Shown: positions 7,073 to 8,864 of the stretch, piece by piece
Position numbering within the stretch: the stretch's first letter is position 1
How the letters are laid out: every line of letters begins with the position of its first letter
DNA from: Oscillospiraceae bacterium
GTDB lineage: Bacteria; Bacillota_A; Clostridia; Oscillospirales; Oscillospiraceae
NCBI GenBank assembly: GCA_031265965.1
Contig: JAISBX010000179.1
Coordinates: 1-8,864, forward strand
Direction: 5' to 3'
Length of the DNA: 8,864 nucleotides
Program-made: the position numbers and the translations under genes
The notes under the pieces: model-generated
Told to the model about the DNA's origin: nothing
The model's database searches: none
What the model saw: only the letters and a program-made list of their open reading frames with translations

Positions 7073-7639
7073 TCAGCCGTCGGCCGTGTGGCGGCCGCCC
7101 TTCATTGCGGCGGAAAATGTGACGATGTAGCTCCCGAGCGCCATCAGCATGAGGCCGAGGGCCGCGGAGATCATCGCGGCGGCCGCGGTGTCCCCTATAC
7201 GGCCTCTGAACAGCATGAGCGTAACGCACACGAGGAAAAACACGACTGTCGAGGCCTTGCCCAGAATATTCGAGGGCGGGATCTTACCGCCGGCGCGTCT
7301 GTGCAGGATAAACCCGCCCACCGCCATGAGCATCTCCTTGGCGGCGGCGATCAGCACCGCCCAGACGGGTATCAGTCCGTCCACGGTTATACACGTGAGG
7401 ACCGCTATGTTCATCAGCTTGTCTCCCAGCGGATCGAGGAGCTTCCCGAGTTCCGTGGTCAGTTTGTACCTTCTCGCGAGAAAGCCGTCGAGGAAATCGG
7501 TGAACGAGGCGAAAGCGTAGACGGTTATCGCGTATTTCTTTACTGCGCCGTCGGCGCCTGTGTCCGTGAAATACGCCAGTACAAACAGCGGTACGAGGCA
7601 TATTCGCAGCGCGGACAGCAGATTGGGAAGCATTTTCAC
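7073..7639 (-). CDS. pgsA: CDP-diacylglycerol-glycerol-3-phosphate 3-phosphatidyltransferase
   Basis: A membrane enzyme that makes phosphatidylglycerophosphate from CDP-diacylglycerol and glycerol 3-phosphate, the committed step to phosphatidylglycerol and cardiolipin. The complete CDP-alcohol phosphotransferase signature is present (D-x2-D-G-x2-A-R-x8-G-x3-D-x3-D). It begins at the Asp of TDFLDG and ends at the Asp of DPLGDK, roughly residues 48-73. Several hydrophobic helices flank it, and the LPN near the N-terminus is typical of PgsA. The length (188 residues) is normal. The start is uncertain by a few codons. AAGGAG (7648-7653) stands 8 nt before a GTG at 7639, 5 nt before a TTG at 7642 and 14 nt before an ATG at 7633; the GTG has the best spacing. 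The family also contains phosphatidylserine and inositol-phosphate enzymes, but the sequence reads as PgsA. It sits 37 nt after the CvpA-family gene. Confidence 0.92.
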   Translation of the reverse strand: MKMLPNLLSALRICLVPLFVLAYFTDTGADGAVKKYAITVYAFASFTDFLDGFLARRYKLTTELGKLLDPLGDKLMNIAVLTCITVDGLIPVWAVLIAAAKEMLMAVGGFILHRRAGGKIPPSNILGKASTVVFFLVCVTLMLFRGRIGDTAAAAMISAALGLMLMALGSYIVTFSAAMKGGRHTADG

Positions 7640-7676
7640 CAATTATACTCCTTATTGAATGAATAGTATAGAGCGG

Positions 7677-8432
7677 TCATATTCCGAGGATATTCGCGAG
7701 CGGGTTCGTGTTGATGAGATATTTCAGGAGCGTCGTCTTGTCGATTATCGACGGGGCGACAAGTCCCACATACCGCACGACCGCCGCGATGGCGTAAACA
7801 ATAACGGCGCCCTTGGCGAGTCCGAAGACCAGGCCGACGATCGAATCTAAAAACTCAAGTCCCGGCAGCTTGAACACGAGATTGAGGACATTTCCGATAA
7901 CGGTGAACGCGATGGATATGAGCAGGAACACTATGCCGAACACGGCGATGTACGCGAGCGCAGAGCACAGCTTGTCGGATATTATGTCGGACAGGCTGGA
8001 GCCGGACTCGTATTCCCCGCCCGCTATCTTGTCCGATATCAGCCCCGCGGGCGCCTCCGGCAATCCGATATTTCTGAGCGTTACGTAACAGGCCTCGCGC
8101 AGGTCTGAGCTGTTCGTTCCGTCCGGGGACAGCAGTCCGGCGACGTTGTCCCAGTCGTCCCAGTCGCTCGCCTCCACTCTGTCCGCGTCGTCGGCGGTCT
8201 CGTCGTCGTCGCTCATGAGCGACGACAGCGTGGTGTCCACAATGCCGCCTACGAACGGCCTGAGCATCGCGGATACCTCGCTCGAATACGTCGATGCCAC
8301 GAGGTTCGCGCCGAATATTGCCGCTATGAGCGCGAGCGTCCCGCACACGCCGCGAATGATCCCGCTCTTGTAACCGCGCCACATGCAGTAAACCGGCGCC
8401 GCGATGAGCAGCGCGTCTATCGCGATATACAA
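7677..8432 (-). CDS. CvpA-family membrane protein with an acidic insert
   Basis: A 251-residue integral membrane protein of the CvpA family, named for a gene needed for colicin V production; its molecular function in Clostridia is not settled. Hydrophobic segments are seen near 3-17, 25-48, 158-185 and 197-226. The order LPGLEFLDSIVGLVFGLAKG (189-208) and then DKTTLLKYLINTNPL (231-245) is the family's C-terminal signature. Between helices 2 and 3 lies a long polar stretch whose first part (about 74-110) is strongly acidic and tryptophan-containing (WDDWD). The predicted start is TTG, preceded at 9 nt by AGGAGGGGG (8442-8450); no ATG is available before codon 17, which is inside the first helix. 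The ribosome site lies within the end of the upstream gene, whose TGA is 4 nt from this start, so translation is probably coupled. Confidence 0.85.
   Translation of the reverse strand: MYIAIDALLIAAPVYCMWRGYKSGIIRGVCGTLALIAAIFGANLVASTYSSEVSAMLRPFVGGIVDTTLSSLMSDDDETADDADRVEASDWDDWDNVAGLLSPDGTNSSDLREACYVTLRNIGLPEAPAGLISDKIAGGEYESGSSLSDIISDKLCSALAYIAVFGIVFLLISIAFTVIGNVLNLVFKLPGLEFLDSIVGLVFGLAKGAVIVYAIAAVVRYVGLVAPSIIDKTTLLKYLINTNPLANILGI
8205..8226. repeat. perfect 22-bp palindrome inside the CvpA-family gene
   Basis: GTCGTCGCTCA (8205-8215) is followed immediately by its exact reverse complement (8216-8226), with no spacer. It encodes the residues around SSLMSDD at the start of the acidic insert. 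It may be a by-product of repeated TCG and GAC codons on either side of an ATG. Confidence 0.6.
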
Positions 8433-8436
8433 TCTG

Positions 8437-8864
8437 TCAGTCCCCCTCCTCGGGCCGCGCGTCCTTGACGACTCGCGCGACTCCCCGTCCTATGGCCAGC
8501 GCGGCGCCGTCCGCCCGCGCAATCACACTTTCAATATCGGCCGCGTCGTCGAACTCCGATCTCAGCTCGAGCGCCGGGCCGTACAGCGACAGTCCGTCCC
8601 GCCACAAAACCGCCGTGTTCCCTCCGTTTACGGAGAGCGACAGGCATCGGCTGCCGGAGCCTGTCGAGCCGAGCTGCGCGCCGGAGGCGTCGTACGTCAC
8701 GAGCGCGCCCGAGTCTCCCACTCCGTAGTCCAGCAGCAGGAGCGCCGCGGATCCGTCGTCGCCGATAGCCCAGCCGCCGAGGTGCTTATCGGAGTAATCG
8801 AGTATGGTTTTGCCGTTTCCGGCGCCGTCAAACGACATGAACGAGTTCTCGGCGACGGCGGCGA
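8437..8864 (-). CDS. C-terminal part of a propeller-like (DUF5711-like) protein, truncated by the window edge
   Basis: Only the last 141 residues are inside the window; the frame stays open through the right edge, so the Met at 8838 is not necessarily the start. The visible part alternates short strands and turns with a recurring pattern of Gly-Asp/Asn turns followed by hydrophobic strands, as in LLLDYGVGDSGALVTYDASG and then LSLSVNGGNTAVLWRDGLSLYG. This is the look of a beta-propeller repeat protein. Membrane-anchored propeller proteins of the DUF5711 type occur beside CvpA-family genes in Clostridia as far as I recall, and this fragment fits them, but I cannot confirm the family or see a membrane anchor. 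The stop lies 4 nt before the CvpA-family start. Function unknown. Confidence 0.6.
   Translation of the reverse strand, partial: AAVAENSFMSFDGAGNGKTILDYSDKHLGGWAIGDDGSAALLLLDYGVGDSGALVTYDASGAQLGSTGSGSRCLSLSVNGGNTAVLWRDGLSLYGPALELRSEFDDAADIESVIARADGAALAIGRGVARVVKDARPEEGD
8442..8450 (-). promoter_or_regulatory. ribosome binding site for the TTG start of the CvpA-family gene
   Basis: AGGAGGGGG on the minus strand, 9 nt before the TTG, doubles as the codons for the last Glu-Glu-Gly of the preceding protein. It justifies the rare start codon. Confidence 0.8.

Noticed and set aside
7643..7676. TATACT and TATAAT look-alike -10 boxes on the minus strand before pgsA
   Set aside because: No -35 element at suitable spacing; the TATAAT overlaps the region between ribosome site and start codon.

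Overview
The window looks like a chromosomal segment of a GC-rich member of the Clostridia (Bacillota), possibly a gut or anaerobic lineage of the Oscillospiraceae type. The grounds are the protein types (a four-cluster ferredoxin, a cytidylate-kinase-like protein of the clostridial kind, a zinc-finger ClpE-type unfoldase, a CvpA-family protein and a CtpE-like P-type ATPase), strong purine-rich Shine-Dalgarno sites, and ATA isoleucine codons used freely in otherwise GC-rich genes. The taxonomic call is inference. Coding density is very high and no RNA gene, insertion sequence, CRISPR array or phage feature was seen.

Layout. Two transcription units converge. The left, plus-strand unit (1-1175) starts with a textbook sigma-A promoter (TTGACG, 17 bp, TATAAT). 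A perfect 10-bp inverted repeat with a 7-nt loop lies directly downstream of it. Next come a 134-residue ferredoxin with four CxxCxxCxxxC motifs and a 206-residue cytidylate-kinase-like P-loop protein. The right unit (8864 down to 1168) is entirely on the minus strand, in this transcription order: the C-terminal part of a propeller-like protein (runs off the right edge), a CvpA-family membrane protein, phosphatidylglycerophosphate synthase PgsA, a ClpE-type AAA+ unfoldase, a type I periplasmic-binding-fold lipoprotein, and a CtpE-like P-type ATPase. Gaps are 4, 37, 61, 17 and 40 nt, which suggests one polycistronic unit whose promoter lies beyond the right edge. The two units overlap by 8 bp at their stop codons, with no intrinsic terminator visible between them.

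How the genes may fit together. The left unit pairs an electron carrier with a nucleotide-kinase-fold protein; no redox partner enzyme is inside the window. The right unit is weighted towards the envelope: phospholipid synthesis, two membrane proteins, an exported lipoprotein, an ion pump, and one cytoplasmic protein-quality ATPase. A shared envelope or stress role is a hypothesis drawn from gene order only. No gene here is clearly a new system. The points most worth a second look are the promoter-proximal palindrome, the orphan binding lipoprotein without a permease, the pump's non-SERCA ion-site residues, and the perfect 22-bp palindrome inside the CvpA-family gene.
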